A stretch of DNA of 64,000 nt from RYN-230 sp963718305 (GTDB taxonomy: Bacteria; Actinomycetota; Actinomycetes; Streptosporangiales; Streptosporangiaceae): the NCBI GenBank assembly GCA_963718305.1, contig CAVQZG010000020.1, forward strand, positions 434,001-498,000. The letters run 5' to 3'. A program made the position numbers and the translations under genes. Under the pieces are notes generated by a model. The model had not been told where the DNA came from. It saw only the letters and a program-made list of their open reading frames with translations, and searched no databases. Positions 1-8,582 of this stretch are shown one piece after another (the stretch's first letter is position 1; each line of letters opens with the position of its first letter).

Positions 1-580
1 CCAGGATGGCCCGGTGCTCGGCGAGCGTCCGCTGGGTAGATCCCTCCTGGGTCAGGCCGCGCCAGACCCGGGCCCGCGACGTCGGCCCGGACAGCGAATC
101 GAGCAGGGAGGTGAGCACGCTGTTCCCCGAGCAGGCCGAGATCCGGCGGTGGAATTCCAGGTCGTTGGCGACCAGGTCCTCGACCTCGGGATCCGGGCCC
201 AGGCTGTCCAGGAGTTCGCGGAGCGCGGTGACCTCGGCCGCCGAGATCCGCTCGGCGGCCATCGCGGTGGCCTCCGGCTCCAGGATCCGCCGCACCTGAA
301 GGAACTCGAGCACGGTCCCGTCCCGGTGGAAATCCACGATGAAGCTGAGCGCCTCAAGCAGCAGCGGGGGCTGCAGGCTGGTCACGTAGGTGCCGTCGCC
401 GCGCCGCACGTCCAGGATGTTCATCAGCGAGAGCGCCTTGACCGCCTCGCGCAGCGAGCTTCGGGACAGCCCCAGGTCAGCAGCCAGGTCCGCTTCCCGG
501 GGCAAGCGGTCCCCGGCCCGCAGGGTCCCCGAGACGATCATGGATTTGACCTTCTCGATGGCCTCGTCCGTCAGCGCCAC
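1..580 (-). CDS. GntR/FadR-family transcriptional regulator (3' end beyond window)
   Basis: This DNA-binding repressor of the FadR subgroup probably responds to a small carboxylic acid ligand. Reading back from a GTG at 578-580 with GGAGGA seven bases upstream, the first 70 residues form a winged helix-turn-helix (LPREADLAADLGLSRSSLREA), followed by the hinge RRGDGTYV and an all-helical FCD-type ligand domain (VRRILEPEATAMAAERIS; NDLEFHRRISACSGN). About 193 residues are visible and the reading frame is open at base 1, so the last 30-40 residues lie outside. It is divergent from the RecQ-like gene, with about 220 bases between them. The target cannot be told from the sequence. Confidence 0.88.
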   Translation of the reverse strand, partial: MALTDEAIEKVKSMIVSGTLRAGDRLPREADLAADLGLSRSSLREAVKALSLMNILDVRRGDGTYVTSLQPPLLLEALSFIVDFHRDGTVLEFLQVRRILEPEATAMAAERISAAEVTALRELLDSLGPDPEVEDLVANDLEFHRRISACSGNSVLTSLLDSLSGPTSRARVWRGLTQEGSTQRTLAEHRAIL

Positions 581-633
581 AGCTGTCCTCCGAACCCGCC
601 GTGCCACTGCGCCGCTGCCCGGCCACGCTCACC

Positions 634-656
634 GACATCCCCGAACATCCGATGTC
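634..656. promoter_or_regulatory. Candidate GntR operator
   Basis: Between the divergent GntR and helicase genes lie GACATC (634-639) and GATGTC (651-656), with an inner ACATC-C-GATGT palindrome at 645-655. The position suits an autoregulatory operator, but FadR-type sites usually have a TGGT/ACCA core, so this is weak. Confidence 0.3.
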
Positions 657-801
657 TGCCACCGAGTATTCCACAGCACGAGGGATGCGATGCGCGAAGT
701 GCCTGGCCAGTACGCACGGGGCGGACACCGCGGGAGGGGTGTCTCCCCGGCGGCGGCCGCGCCGGGCCCCGGCTGTCGCTGGCGCCTGATACCAAGGACT
801 C

Positions 802-2952
802 ATGGTTTCCGACTCCGGTCTGCTGGTTTCCGAGCCCGCCCTGCGCGAGGAGGCGGAGAACTGCCTGCGCGCGCTGGCCGGGCCGTCCGCCCAGCTCCGC
901 GAGGATCAGTGGACCGCGATCCAGGCGCTGGCCCGCGACCGGCGCCGGGCCCTGGTCGTGCAGCGCACCGGCTGGGGCAAGTCGGCCGTGTACTTCGTCA
1001 CGACCGCACTGCTCCGGGCCCGGGACATGGGGCCGACCATCATCATCTCCCCGCTGCTCGCGCTGATGCGCAACCAGATCGAGGCGGCGGCCCGGGCCGG
1101 GTTGCAGGCCCGGACCGTGAACTCGGCCAACATGGCGGACTGGGACGAGATCTACGCGGAGATCGCCGCAGGCTCCGTGGACCTGCTGCTGGTCAGCCCG
1201 GAGCGGCTGAACAACCCGGGCTTCCGCGACCTCGTCCTGCCCAAGCTCGCCGCCACCGCGGGCATGCTGGTCGTGGACGAGGCGCACTGCATCTCCGACT
1301 GGGGGCATGACTTCCGGCCTGATTACCGGCGGCTCCGCACCGTGCTGGAAAACCTGCCGCCCGGTGTGCCGGTGCTCGCCACCACGGCGACGGCCAACGC
1401 GCGGGTCACCCGGGACGTAGCCGAGCAGCTGGCCAGCGGGGCCGACGGCGAGGCGCTGGTGCTGCGCGGCCCGCTGGACCGGGAGAGCCTGTGCCTGGGC
1501 GTGGTGGAGCTGCCCACCGCGCAGCAGCGGCTCGGCTGGCTGGCCGAGCACCTGGACGAGCTGCCGGGGTCCGGCATCATCTACACCCTGACCGTGGCCG
1601 CGGCCCACGAGACCGCGGCCTTCCTGCGCGAGCGGGGCCACAATGTCGCCCCCTACACCGGGCGTGACGAGCAGGAGCAGCGGCTGGCCGCCGAGCGCGC
1701 CCTGCTCGACGGGGAGCTCAAGGCGCTCGTGGCCACCAGCGCCCTGGGCATGGGTTTCGACAAGCCCGACCTGGGCTTCGTGGTGCACCTGGGCGCGCCG
1801 CAGTCGCCGGTCGCCTACTACCAGCAGATCGGCCGCGCCGGGCGGGCTGTGCCCCGGGCCGAGGTGGTCCTGCTGCCCGGACGGGAGGACCGGGACATCT
1901 GGGCCTACTTCGCCTCGCTGGCGTTCCCGCCCGAGCCGCTGGTCCGGATGACGCTCGGCGCGCTGGGCGAGGCGGCCGGGCCGCTGTCGTCCGGCGCGCT
2001 GGAGACCCAGGTCGACCTGAGCCGGGCCCGGCTGGAGATGATGCTCAAGGTCCTGGACGTGGATGGCGCGGTGCGCAAGGTCAGCGGGGGCTGGGTCGCC
2101 ACCGGGCAGCCGTGGGAGTACGACGCCGAGCGCTACGCCACGGTGGCGGCGGAACGGCACCGGGAGCAGCAGGCCATGCTCAGCTACCTGCGCACCCCGG
2201 GCTGCCGGATGGAGTACCTGCGCGAGCAGCTCGACGACCCCGCGGCCCAGCCGTGCGGCCGGTGCGACAACTGCACCGGGCGCCCGTGGCCCGCGGAAGT
2301 GTCAGCGGAAGGGGCCGAACTGGCCCGGGCCCGGCTGCTCCGCCCGGGTATCGACATCAGCCCGCGCAAGATGTGGCCGCCGGGCATGAAACCGCTCGGC
2401 GTGGACGTGGCGGGCAAGATCCCGGCGGAGTTGTCGGCGGACACCGGCCGGGCGCTGGGCCGCCTCACCGGCCTCGGCTGGGGCCCCCGGCTGGGCGCCC
2501 TCCTGGACCGGGAGGACGACGGGCCGGTCCCTGGCGACCTGGTCGGCGCACTGGTCCAGGTGCTGGCCGCGTGGGACTGGGAACAGCGCCCGGCCGGCGT
2601 GGTCACGCTGCCCAGCCACACCCGGCCCCAGCTCATCGCCAGCCTGGGTGAGCGGATCGCGGAGATCGGCCGGCTGCCCCTGCTGGGCTCCCTGAGTTAC
2701 TCCGGCGCCGGGCCCCGGGTGGGGGCCTCCGGCGGCCAGCAGTTCAACAGCCCGCAGCGGCTCCAGGCGGTCTGGCGCGAGCTGCGCCTGCCCGGTGCGC
2801 TGGCCGGGGCGGTCGCCTCGCTCGGCGCCCCGGTGCTGGTCATCGACGACCGCATCGACAGCGGCTGGACGATGACGGTCGCGGCCAGGCTGCTCCGCGA
2901 GGCCGGCGCGCCGCGGGTATTGCCCCTGGTCCTCGCCGTCAATGCGGGCTGA
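802..2952 (+). CDS. RecQ-family DNA helicase with C-terminal phosphoribosyltransferase-like segment
   Basis: This is a 716-residue ATP-dependent 3'-5' DNA helicase-like protein. It has Walker A (RTGWGKSAVYF, about residue 55), DEAH (VVDEAHCISDWGHDFRPDY), motif VI (QQIGRAGR) and a RecQ-type zinc-binding region with four cysteines (GCRMEYL, then QPCGRCDNC near residue 485). The last 220 residues are not the usual WH/HRDC pair. They end in VLVIDDRIDSGWT, which resembles the PRPP-binding loop of type I phosphoribosyltransferases. The start is ATG 802 with AAGGA upstream. RecQ proteins with such a tail occur in actinobacteria; the tail's role is not known to me. It probably acts in repair or recombination in the cytoplasm. 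Confidence 0.88.
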   Translation: MVSDSGLLVSEPALREEAENCLRALAGPSAQLREDQWTAIQALARDRRRALVVQRTGWGKSAVYFVTTALLRARDMGPTIIISPLLALMRNQIEAAARAGLQARTVNSANMADWDEIYAEIAAGSVDLLLVSPERLNNPGFRDLVLPKLAATAGMLVVDEAHCISDWGHDFRPDYRRLRTVLENLPPGVPVLATTATANARVTRDVAEQLASGADGEALVLRGPLDRESLCLGVVELPTAQQRLGWLAEHLDELPGSGIIYTLTVAAAHETAAFLRERGHNVAPYTGRDEQEQRLAAERALLDGELKALVATSALGMGFDKPDLGFVVHLGAPQSPVAYYQQIGRAGRAVPRAEVVLLPGREDRDIWAYFASLAFPPEPLVRMTLGALGEAAGPLSSGALETQVDLSRARLEMMLKVLDVDGAVRKVSGGWVATGQPWEYDAERYATVAAERHREQQAMLSYLRTPGCRMEYLREQLDDPAAQPCGRCDNCTGRPWPAEVSAEGAELARARLLRPGIDISPRKMWPPGMKPLGVDVAGKIPAELSADTGRALGRLTGLGWGPRLGALLDREDDGPVPGDLVGALVQVLAAWDWEQRPAGVVTLPSHTRPQLIASLGERIAEIGRLPLLGSLSYSGAGPRVGASGGQQFNSPQRLQAVWRELRLPGALAGAVASLGAPVLVIDDRIDSGWTMTVAARLLREAGAPRVLPLVLAVNAG

Positions 2953-2970
2953 CCAGTAGTCCGGCCGGCG

Positions 2971-5154
2971 TCACGCCCGGGCCGGCTCCACTTCGCGCGG
3001 CGCCGGCTCCTCCTCCCGGAGGCCGTACTTCCGGTAGACCCGGCGCAGCGGCCCGGGTGCCCACCAGTTCGCCCGGCCCAGCAGCCGCATGGTCGCGGGC
3101 ACCAGGAGGATCCGCACGAGGGTGGCGTCCACCAGCAGCGCGACGATCATGCCCACGCCCATCAGCTTGATGAACGTGATCCCGGACGCCGAGAACGCGC
3201 CCACCACGATGACCAGCAAGAACGCGAGGCTCGTGATGAGACCCCCGGTGCGCTGCAGCCCGCTGGCCACCGCGGCGGTGTTGTCCCCGGTCACGTCGTA
3301 GCGCTCGCGGATCCGGGACAGCAGGAACACCTCGTAGTCCATGGACAGCCCGAAGATGATGGCCAGCATGAGGATCGGCATGGACGGATCGATGGTGCCG
3401 GTCGGGGTGAACCGCAGCAGGCCGGACAGGTGGCCCTCCTGGAAGATCCAGACGATCACCCCGAACGTGGCCGCCAGGGACAGCACGTTCATCACGATCG
3501 CCTTGAGCGGCAGCACCACCGAGCCGAACGCCAGGAACAGCAGCACGAACGTGGCCAGGCACATGACCAGCGCCATCCACGGCAGGGTGTGGCCGAGGCT
3601 GGACAGCTCGTCCACCAGCTGCGCGGTCACGCCGCCCACGTAGGCGTGACCGCCAGCCGGTGGCGGCACCGCCCGGACCGCCGCCACGATGTCCCGCGCG
3701 GCCGCCGAGTACGGATCGGCGGCGTACCGCAGGTCCATCCGGGCGATGTCCCCCCGCACCCCGGTCAGCGCGGCCGACGAGACCCCGGGCACGCGATCAA
3801 GGCGGCTGACGTACGCGGCGAGCGCGGCCCGCTGGGCCGGCTGAGCCGCGGGCCCGGCCGCCGGGCCCGCCAGCTGGGTCACGACCTCGATGGGACTGGA
3901 CGGGTTACCCGGGAAGTCATGGTTCAGCGCCTCGGCGACCACCCGGGCCGGAGCGCCGGCGGGCAGCGCCCGCGCGTCGGTGCCGCCCCAGGTGATCGAG
4001 CGGAACGGGGACGCCAGGGCGAGCAGCGCGAGCAGGATGACCACGACATAAGCCACCGGGCGCCGCATCACGCTGCGCGCGATCCGGTACCAGGCGCCGC
4101 TCTGCTCGTCCCGGGCCGGGCGCTGGACGTGGCGGCGGACCCGCAGCGCGTTCACCCGGGGACCGAGCACCGCGAGCAGGGCGGGCATGACGGTCAGCGC
4201 GGCCACGACGTCGACCAGGACGGTGGCCACCCCGCCGTAGCCCATCGAGCGCAGGAACATCTCCGGGAACAGCATGAGGCTGGCCAGCGCGACCGCCACG
4301 GTGATGCCGGAGACCGCGACGGTGCGGCCCGCGGTGGCGACCGTCGCGGCTACCGCGTCCGCCGTCGTGTCCTGGCGGTGCAGTTCCTCGCGGAACCGGC
4401 TGACCATGAACAGGCCGTAGTCGATGGCCAGGCCGAGGCCGAGGATCGTGGTGATGTTGATGGAGTAGATGGACACGTCGGTGACCAGGGTGAGCAACCG
4501 CAGCGCGGCGAACGAGCCCAGGATGCCGATGCCCCCGATGGCTAGCGGCAGGCTGGCTGCCGCCAGGCTGCCAAAGATCACCAGCAGCAAGACGAGCAGC
4601 ACCGGCAGGGAGATGCCCTCGGCCCGGCCGATGTCCGACGTGACCTGCTTGTTGATGGCCGACATGGTGGGGACCAGGCCGCCCACCTGAGTTGACAGGC
4701 CCGGGGCGGCCAGGTGTCCCTCGATGGCCTGGTAGTTGGTGGTCCGGGCCGAGTCCGTGCCGCCGGCCAGTTCCAGCACGGCATAGGTGGCGTGGCCGCC
4801 CGACCCGGCGAACTGGGGTGAGCCGGTCGACCAGTAGGTGGCGGCCGACCGCACCTCATGGGCGGGCAGCGCGGCCAGGGTCCTGGTGACCGCCGTCCGG
4901 AAGGCGGTGTCGTGCACGGTGAGCCGCGGGCTGGAGTACAGCACCACGACATCGGCAGCGTCGCGCCCGAACGCGCGGGCGGCAAGGTCGCTCTCCCGCT
5001 GGCTCTGACTGCCGGGAGCGGTGAATCCGCCCGCGGACTGCAACGAGCCGAACACCCCCGTGCCCCAGACCGCCGCGCCTGCCACCACAATCGCGGCGAG
5101 GATCAGGACCAACCGCCGTCGCGCGTAAACCACGCGCCCCCATGACTCGAACAC
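2971..5154 (-). CDS. MMPL/RND-family membrane transporter
   Basis: This 727-residue inner-membrane exporter has two repeated halves, each a membrane segment, a large extracytoplasmic loop and five further membrane segments, as in MmpL proteins. The conserved polar motif of TM4 appears in each half (GLAIDYGLFMVSRFREEL and GLSMDYEVFLLSRIRERYD). I chose GTG 5154 because GGAGGG lies six bases upstream and the protein then starts VFESWGRVVYARRR, typical of the family; a GTG at 5169 lacks a ribosome binding site. It is divergent from a TetR regulator, the standard arrangement for a repressor-controlled lipid or drug exporter. The substrate is unknown. Confidence 0.92.
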   Translation of the reverse strand: MFESWGRVVYARRRLVLILAAIVVAGAAVWGTGVFGSLQSAGGFTAPGSQSQRESDLAARAFGRDAADVVVLYSSPRLTVHDTAFRTAVTRTLAALPAHEVRSAATYWSTGSPQFAGSGGHATYAVLELAGGTDSARTTNYQAIEGHLAAPGLSTQVGGLVPTMSAINKQVTSDIGRAEGISLPVLLVLLLVIFGSLAAASLPLAIGGIGILGSFAALRLLTLVTDVSIYSINITTILGLGLAIDYGLFMVSRFREELHRQDTTADAVAATVATAGRTVAVSGITVAVALASLMLFPEMFLRSMGYGGVATVLVDVVAALTVMPALLAVLGPRVNALRVRRHVQRPARDEQSGAWYRIARSVMRRPVAYVVVILLALLALASPFRSITWGGTDARALPAGAPARVVAEALNHDFPGNPSSPIEVVTQLAGPAAGPAAQPAQRAALAAYVSRLDRVPGVSSAALTGVRGDIARMDLRYAADPYSAAARDIVAAVRAVPPPAGGHAYVGGVTAQLVDELSSLGHTLPWMALVMCLATFVLLFLAFGSVVLPLKAIVMNVLSLAATFGVIVWIFQEGHLSGLLRFTPTGTIDPSMPILMLAIIFGLSMDYEVFLLSRIRERYDVTGDNTAAVASGLQRTGGLITSLAFLLVIVVGAFSASGITFIKLMGVGMIVALLVDATLVRILLVPATMRLLGRANWWAPGPLRRVYRKYGLREEEPAPREVEPARA

Positions 5155-5170
5155 CGGGCCCTCCAGCACC

Positions 5171-5245
5171 TAAACTGCTACCAACGATCACGTTCGTGAA
5201 CACCGTAAACTGCTAATGGTGTTAACCTTGCATACGTCGTTTACG
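5171..5245. promoter_or_regulatory. Operator cluster between MMPL exporter and TetR regulator
   Basis: This AT-rich patch contains a 10-base direct repeat TAAACTGCTA (5171-5180 and 5206-5215), the inverted repeat TCACG-TT-CGTGA (5188-5199), and CGTAAAC (5204-5210) mirrored by GTTTACG (5239-5245). GTTAACC occurs twice nearby. It sits right at the MMPL start, as expected for TetR repression of both genes. Which element is bound is not decidable by eye. Confidence 0.55.
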
Positions 5246-5400
5246 AGTGTCAAGGCTGTTAACCTGTTGGTCACCCTGGTGCCAGCTGGTTCTCAGGAAG
5301 CAGGGCTGTACCACCGGCGGCTTTGGTGCCGGCCGGGCCTGAGCGTGGGTGCTAGGTTCCGGTCCATACGAAGTCCCGGTCGCACGTGTCAGGAGGGTCC

Positions 5401-6117
5401 GTGGTCCAGATGCTGAGCCGGCGCGATCGCGTCCGGGCGGAGACGACCGCGGAGATCAAGCAGACCGCCCGGAAGATCCTGGTCGAGCAGGGACCAGAAG
5501 CGGTCACGCTGCGCGCCATCGCCCGGGAGATGGGCATGACCGCCCCGGCGCTGTACCGGTACTTCGGCAGCCACGAAGACCTGATCCAGCACGTGGTCGG
5601 GGACATCTTCAACGAGATCGGCGCGGGGGTCGAGGCAGCGATCGACGGCGCCGGGGGCGGCATGACCGAGAAGATGATCGCGGCCTGCCGCGAGTTCCGC
5701 CGCTGGGGGCTGGGCCATAAGGCCGAGTTCGGCATGCTGTTCGGCACCCCCCTGCCCACGCTCGAGGCGGCGCACGACGACCTGGTCGCCGAGTGCGCGG
5801 GCAAGTTCAGCGGGGTGTTCTTCGCCCTGTTCTATGAGCTGTGGACCAAGCAGCCCTTCCCCATCCCCCGCGACGACGAGATCGACCCCCGCCTGCGCGT
5901 GCAGCTGGCCAGGTACCGGGAGGGGCTCGGAGTGGATTTGCCACTGGGGGCCGGGCTGACCTTCCTGCGCTGCTGGGTCCGGCTGTACGGCACGGTCAGC
6001 CTGGAGGTGTTCGGCCACCTGCACTTCGCGCTGGAGGACGCCGAGCCCATGTTCGAGATCACGCTGGCCGAACTGGCCCAGCTGGTGAACCTGGAGTACC
6101 CGCCCCGGCAGCCGTAG
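5401..6117 (+). CDS. TetR/AcrR-family regulator with WHG-type C-terminal domain
   Basis: This is a 238-residue one-component repressor. The N-terminal helix-turn-helix is clear (VTLRAIAREMGMTAPALYRYFGSHEDLI, residues about 30-57). The C-terminal domain, with RCWVRLYGTVSLEVFGHLHF, matches the TetR_C/WHG subgroup common in actinobacteria. GTG 5401 is preferred because AGGAGGG sits four bases upstream; an earlier GTG at 5386 would place that ribosome binding site inside the gene. It is divergent from the MMPL exporter, so it most likely represses it and itself through the operators at 5171-5245. Confidence 0.9.
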   Translation: MVQMLSRRDRVRAETTAEIKQTARKILVEQGPEAVTLRAIAREMGMTAPALYRYFGSHEDLIQHVVGDIFNEIGAGVEAAIDGAGGGMTEKMIAACREFRRWGLGHKAEFGMLFGTPLPTLEAAHDDLVAECAGKFSGVFFALFYELWTKQPFPIPRDDEIDPRLRVQLARYREGLGVDLPLGAGLTFLRCWVRLYGTVSLEVFGHLHFALEDAEPMFEITLAELAQLVNLEYPPRQP

Positions 6118-6163
6118 CTTCCCCGGGGCTGGCGTCCGGCGGCACACCGGCGTCCCGGCGGTT

Positions 6164-6907
6164 TTAGTGCGTGAGGCCGTCGATCGCCTGAAGGATCACG
6201 TCCGTGGTGGCCTGCGGCTGGGAAATCATGATCACGTGACGATCCCTCGACCTCGGTGATCGCCGCTCCGGCGCGCTGGGCCATGGAACGGACGACGTCG
6301 CTGCCGGCGGCCTTGTCGCCGGTCGCTACGACCGCCCACGATGGCAGGTTCTTCCAGCCTGGCGCACCGTTGGGTTCGGTGAATGCGGCGCTGGCGACGG
6401 GGCGCTGGGTGGCGGCCATGATGGCAGCTTGGTCCTCGGGTAGGTCGGCGGCGAAGGCGGCGTGGAACTTGGCAGGGTCGATGGCGAATTCCACCGCGGT
6501 CTCGGTGCCGTGCTCGGTCGGGTACTGCAGCTGGAGCAGGGCGGTATTCAGGACGCTGTCCTTGGAATCAGCTTCGATGTCCCCCAGGGCCTCGCCTTCA
6601 TCGGGGGCGAAGGCGGCGACGTAGACCAGGCCGACGATGTTGGCGGCGTGGGGGGCGGCATTGGTGATGGTCGCACCGCCGTAGGAATGACCGACGGCGA
6701 GCACTGGTCCGGGGATCTGCTGGATGGCGCTGGCGACGTAGGCGGCGTCGGCGGCGATACCGCGCAGCGGGTTCGAGATGGCCTGGACCGCGATCCCGGC
6801 GGCTTGCAGCTGCCCGACCACGTCGTTCCAGCTGGAGCTGTCGGCGAACGCGCCGTGGACGAGGGCGACGGTGGGGCGGAGCCGGCCGCGGCAGAGGCGT
6901 CGGTCAT
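6164..6907 (-). pseudogene. Alpha/beta hydrolase, apparently frameshifted twice
   Basis: The protein is an alpha/beta hydrolase of the small esterase type: VALVHGAFADSSSW (oxyanion region), GHSYGGA (nucleophile elbow Ser) and, near the end, HVIMISQPQATTDVI with the catalytic His. These blocks lie in three frames. The ATG at 6907 has a strong AGGAGGAAACCC site, but its frame joins the hydrolase frame only if one base is added near 6870-6900; near 6239 one extra base must be removed to reach the normal C-terminus and TAA at 6164. No start codon exists in the hydrolase frame after the cupin stop. It is either an error-bearing copy of an intact gene or a recent pseudogene. The cupin gene is directly upstream, same strand. 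Confidence 0.75.
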
Positions 6908-6959
6908 GGGTTTCCTCCTGGGTGGCGATGACGGGCGAGAGGGCTGCGGTGCCGGCGTT

Positions 6960-7343
6960 TCATTGGTCGTTCGGCTCCCCGGTGAGTGAGGCCAGTGGCT
7001 GCCCGGCCTCGACGATGTAGGTGGACAGCATGTGCCCGGTGCCGGGACCGAGGTCACGCGCGTTGTGGGGTGTGCGGGGCGGGATAAGGAAGCCGTCGCC
7101 AGCCCGCAGGGTCAGGGTGGGCCGCCCGTGGATAGCCATCTCCACCGTCCCGGCGACGATGTACCCAACTTCTTCGCCGGGATGGATGTGCCAGCCTGAC
7201 TCCACGCCGACCGGGATTTCTGTGAGCACCTGCACGATCTCGCGCCCGGGGATCGAAGACGGGCTGTGCTGGATCTCAGTGCGTTTGAGCGCGCCGGCCA
7301 GCGCATCGCGCGGTGGCTGCGGGCTGTCGGCCGGATACGTCAC
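6960..7343 (-). CDS. Small cupin-domain protein
   Basis: This 127-residue single-domain cupin has motif 1 (HIHPGEEVGYIVAGTVEMAIHG) supplying two His and one Glu as metal ligands, and motif 2 (GDGFLIPPRTPHNARD) supplying the third His. GTG 7343 is chosen because AAGGAG lies eight bases upstream; a longer GTG start at 7409 is possible but would put that site inside the gene. It lies just upstream of the alpha/beta hydrolase, probably in one transcript. Cupins of this size can be enzymes or sensor domains; the substrate is unknown. Confidence 0.87.
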   Translation of the reverse strand: MTYPADSPQPPRDALAGALKRTEIQHSPSSIPGREIVQVLTEIPVGVESGWHIHPGEEVGYIVAGTVEMAIHGRPTLTLRAGDGFLIPPRTPHNARDLGPGTGHMLSTYIVEAGQPLASLTGEPNDQ

Positions 7344-7535
7344 GAAGGTCTCCTTGAATGAGGTGACGGCCGGATGGCTGGTGATCAGAGGGCGGCCAGA
7401 CTCCGCCACCAGGCACTCACGACCGGCTTCCCACCGGAAGCCTCACCGAGCAACATCGTAGCGCACATCGCCCGCCGAGGATGATTGCCACCCAGAACCC
7501 CGCGAAGTTGCGCGGGTCCAGCGGAGCGCGCTTAT

Positions 7536-7567
7536 GTACCTGGACAGTTACGTAACTACCTTGGTAC
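7536..7567. promoter_or_regulatory. Operator palindrome of the ArsR-family regulator
   Basis: A 32-base dyad is centred at 7551/7552. Its core AGTTACGTAACT (7546-7557) is a perfect palindrome, and the outer arms GTACC (7536-7540) and GGTAC (7563-7567) share the same centre. It ends ten bases before the arsR-type start codon, as expected of an autorepressor operator. Confidence 0.8.
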
Positions 7568-7576
7568 ATTCATGCC

Positions 7577-7903
7577 ATGGAAGCTGTTCTGCGGGCACTG
7601 GCGGACGAGAGCCGGCGGACGATGCTGGACACCTTGACCGGCGGTCCGGCCACCGCGGGCGAACTGGCGGCGCTGCTGCCGATTGCCCGCCCGGGGGTAT
7701 CGCGGCACCTGCGGGTACTACGCGAGGCGGGACTGGTCGAGGTCCGCCAGGAGGCGCAACGGCGGGTCTACAGCCTTCGCCTTGAGCCGCTCGGCGAGGT
7801 CGACGAATGGCTGGGCCGGTACCGGGCCCTGTGGGAGCAGCGGCTGGATGCCCTGCACACCGAGGTGGCCCGGGGGAAACGCGAACGAGGGAGCACCAGA
7901 TGA
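7577..7903 (+). CDS. ArsR-family winged-helix regulator
   Basis: This 108-residue repressor has the ArsR fold: ALADESRRTMLDTL, then the recognition helix in LLPIARPGVSRHLRVLREAGLVEV, then the wing RQEAQRRVYSL. It lacks the ELCVCDL-type metal-binding cysteines, and in fact has no cysteine, so it belongs to the non-metal group that pairs with SRPBCC proteins. Its TGA overlaps the ATG of the SRPBCC gene (ATGA at 7900-7903), so the two are translationally coupled. A perfect palindrome lies just upstream, which points to autoregulation. Confidence 0.93.
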   Translation: MEAVLRALADESRRTMLDTLTGGPATAGELAALLPIARPGVSRHLRVLREAGLVEVRQEAQRRVYSLRLEPLGEVDEWLGRYRALWEQRLDALHTEVARGKRERGSTR

Positions 7904-8577
7904 CCAGCAACGCAGGTGGCAGCGGCCGCATCCTCGGCAGCCTGCGCTCAGCAGATGGCAAAGGCATCGTGCGCATGGAAGACCGCTACGACACCGATAT
8001 CGACGACCTGTGGTCGGCACTCACCGATCCCCGCCGTCTCGCCCGCTGGCTCGGCGACGTCGAGGGCGACTTGCGACTCGGCGGTGCCTTCCGCGCACGC
8101 TTCTTCGCCAGCGGATGGGAAGGCACCGGGCGCGTGGAGGCATGCGAGCCCCCGCAGCATCTCCTGGTGCTGACCAAGGACCCGGACGTGCCGTACGAGC
8201 TGGTCATCGAGGCCACGCTGACCGCCGACGGCGACCAGACCATCCTGGTCCTCGAGGAACGGGGCATGCCCCTGGACCAGCTCGCCGGCTACGGGGCCGG
8301 GATCCAGGTCCATATCGAAGATCTCGCCGCCCACCTCGCCGGGCGTGAGCGCTGCGACGCCGAGGCGCGTTGGGGGGAGCTCCTCCCTGCCTATCAGGAC
8401 CTGGCCGCCAACCATCGGCTAGCAGCAGAGCAGCCAACCGGGGGCTGCGCACCGCTGACCAGGTGCAGCCGGGAGGCAGCCAGTTCGGGCTGTCCGGCCG
8501 TCCGCTGGGGTTCCCCGGCCGGGCGTCGCACTGAGATAACACAGATTTGTGTTATCTCAGTTATGTCTGTATCTTAG
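7900..8577 (+). CDS. SRPBCC (START/AHSA1-like) domain protein with odd C-terminal tail
   Basis: This 225-residue protein has the Bet v 1-like ligand-binding fold of the AHSA1 group: VRMEDRYDTDIDDLWSAL, RRLARWLGDVEGDLRLGG, EGTGRVEACEPPQHLLV. Such proteins commonly follow an ArsR regulator, as here, with a four-base ATGA overlap; the ligand is unknown. The family fold ends near residue 172 (ELLPAYQDLAANHR). The remaining 50 residues are Cys/Arg/Ser-rich, look non-coding, and run straight through the palindrome and promoter of the next gene. An undetected frameshift near 8410-8440 that hides the true stop is a fair explanation. Confidence 0.85.
   Translation: MTSNAGGSGRILGSLRSADGKGIVRMEDRYDTDIDDLWSALTDPRRLARWLGDVEGDLRLGGAFRARFFASGWEGTGRVEACEPPQHLLVLTKDPDVPYELVIEATLTADGDQTILVLEERGMPLDQLAGYGAGIQVHIEDLAAHLAGRERCDAEARWGELLPAYQDLAANHRLAAEQPTGGCAPLTRCSREAASSGCPAVRWGSPAGRRTEITQICVISVMSVS
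8530..8561. promoter_or_regulatory. Perfect 14-base inverted repeat: operator of the MarR-like regulator
   Basis: ACTGAGATAACACA (8530-8543) and TGTGTTATCTCAGT (8548-8561) are exact reverse complements around GATT. The AT-rich arms and the position immediately before the regulator fit an operator rather than a terminator. Confidence 0.8.
8547..8575 (+). promoter_or_regulatory. Putative promoter giving a leaderless transcript
   Basis: TTGTGT (8547-8552) and TATCTT (8570-8575) are separated by 17 bases. A start about seven bases after the -10 would coincide with the ATG at 8583, and no ribosome binding site precedes that ATG. The -35 lies in the right arm of the palindrome, so a bound regulator would block it. 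Confidence 0.45.
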
Positions 8578-8582
8578 CCCTC

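Noticed and set aside
571..2160. A 529-codon minus-strand frame over the RecQ-like gene
   Set aside because: It contradicts the helicase motifs on the + strand and contains no domain.
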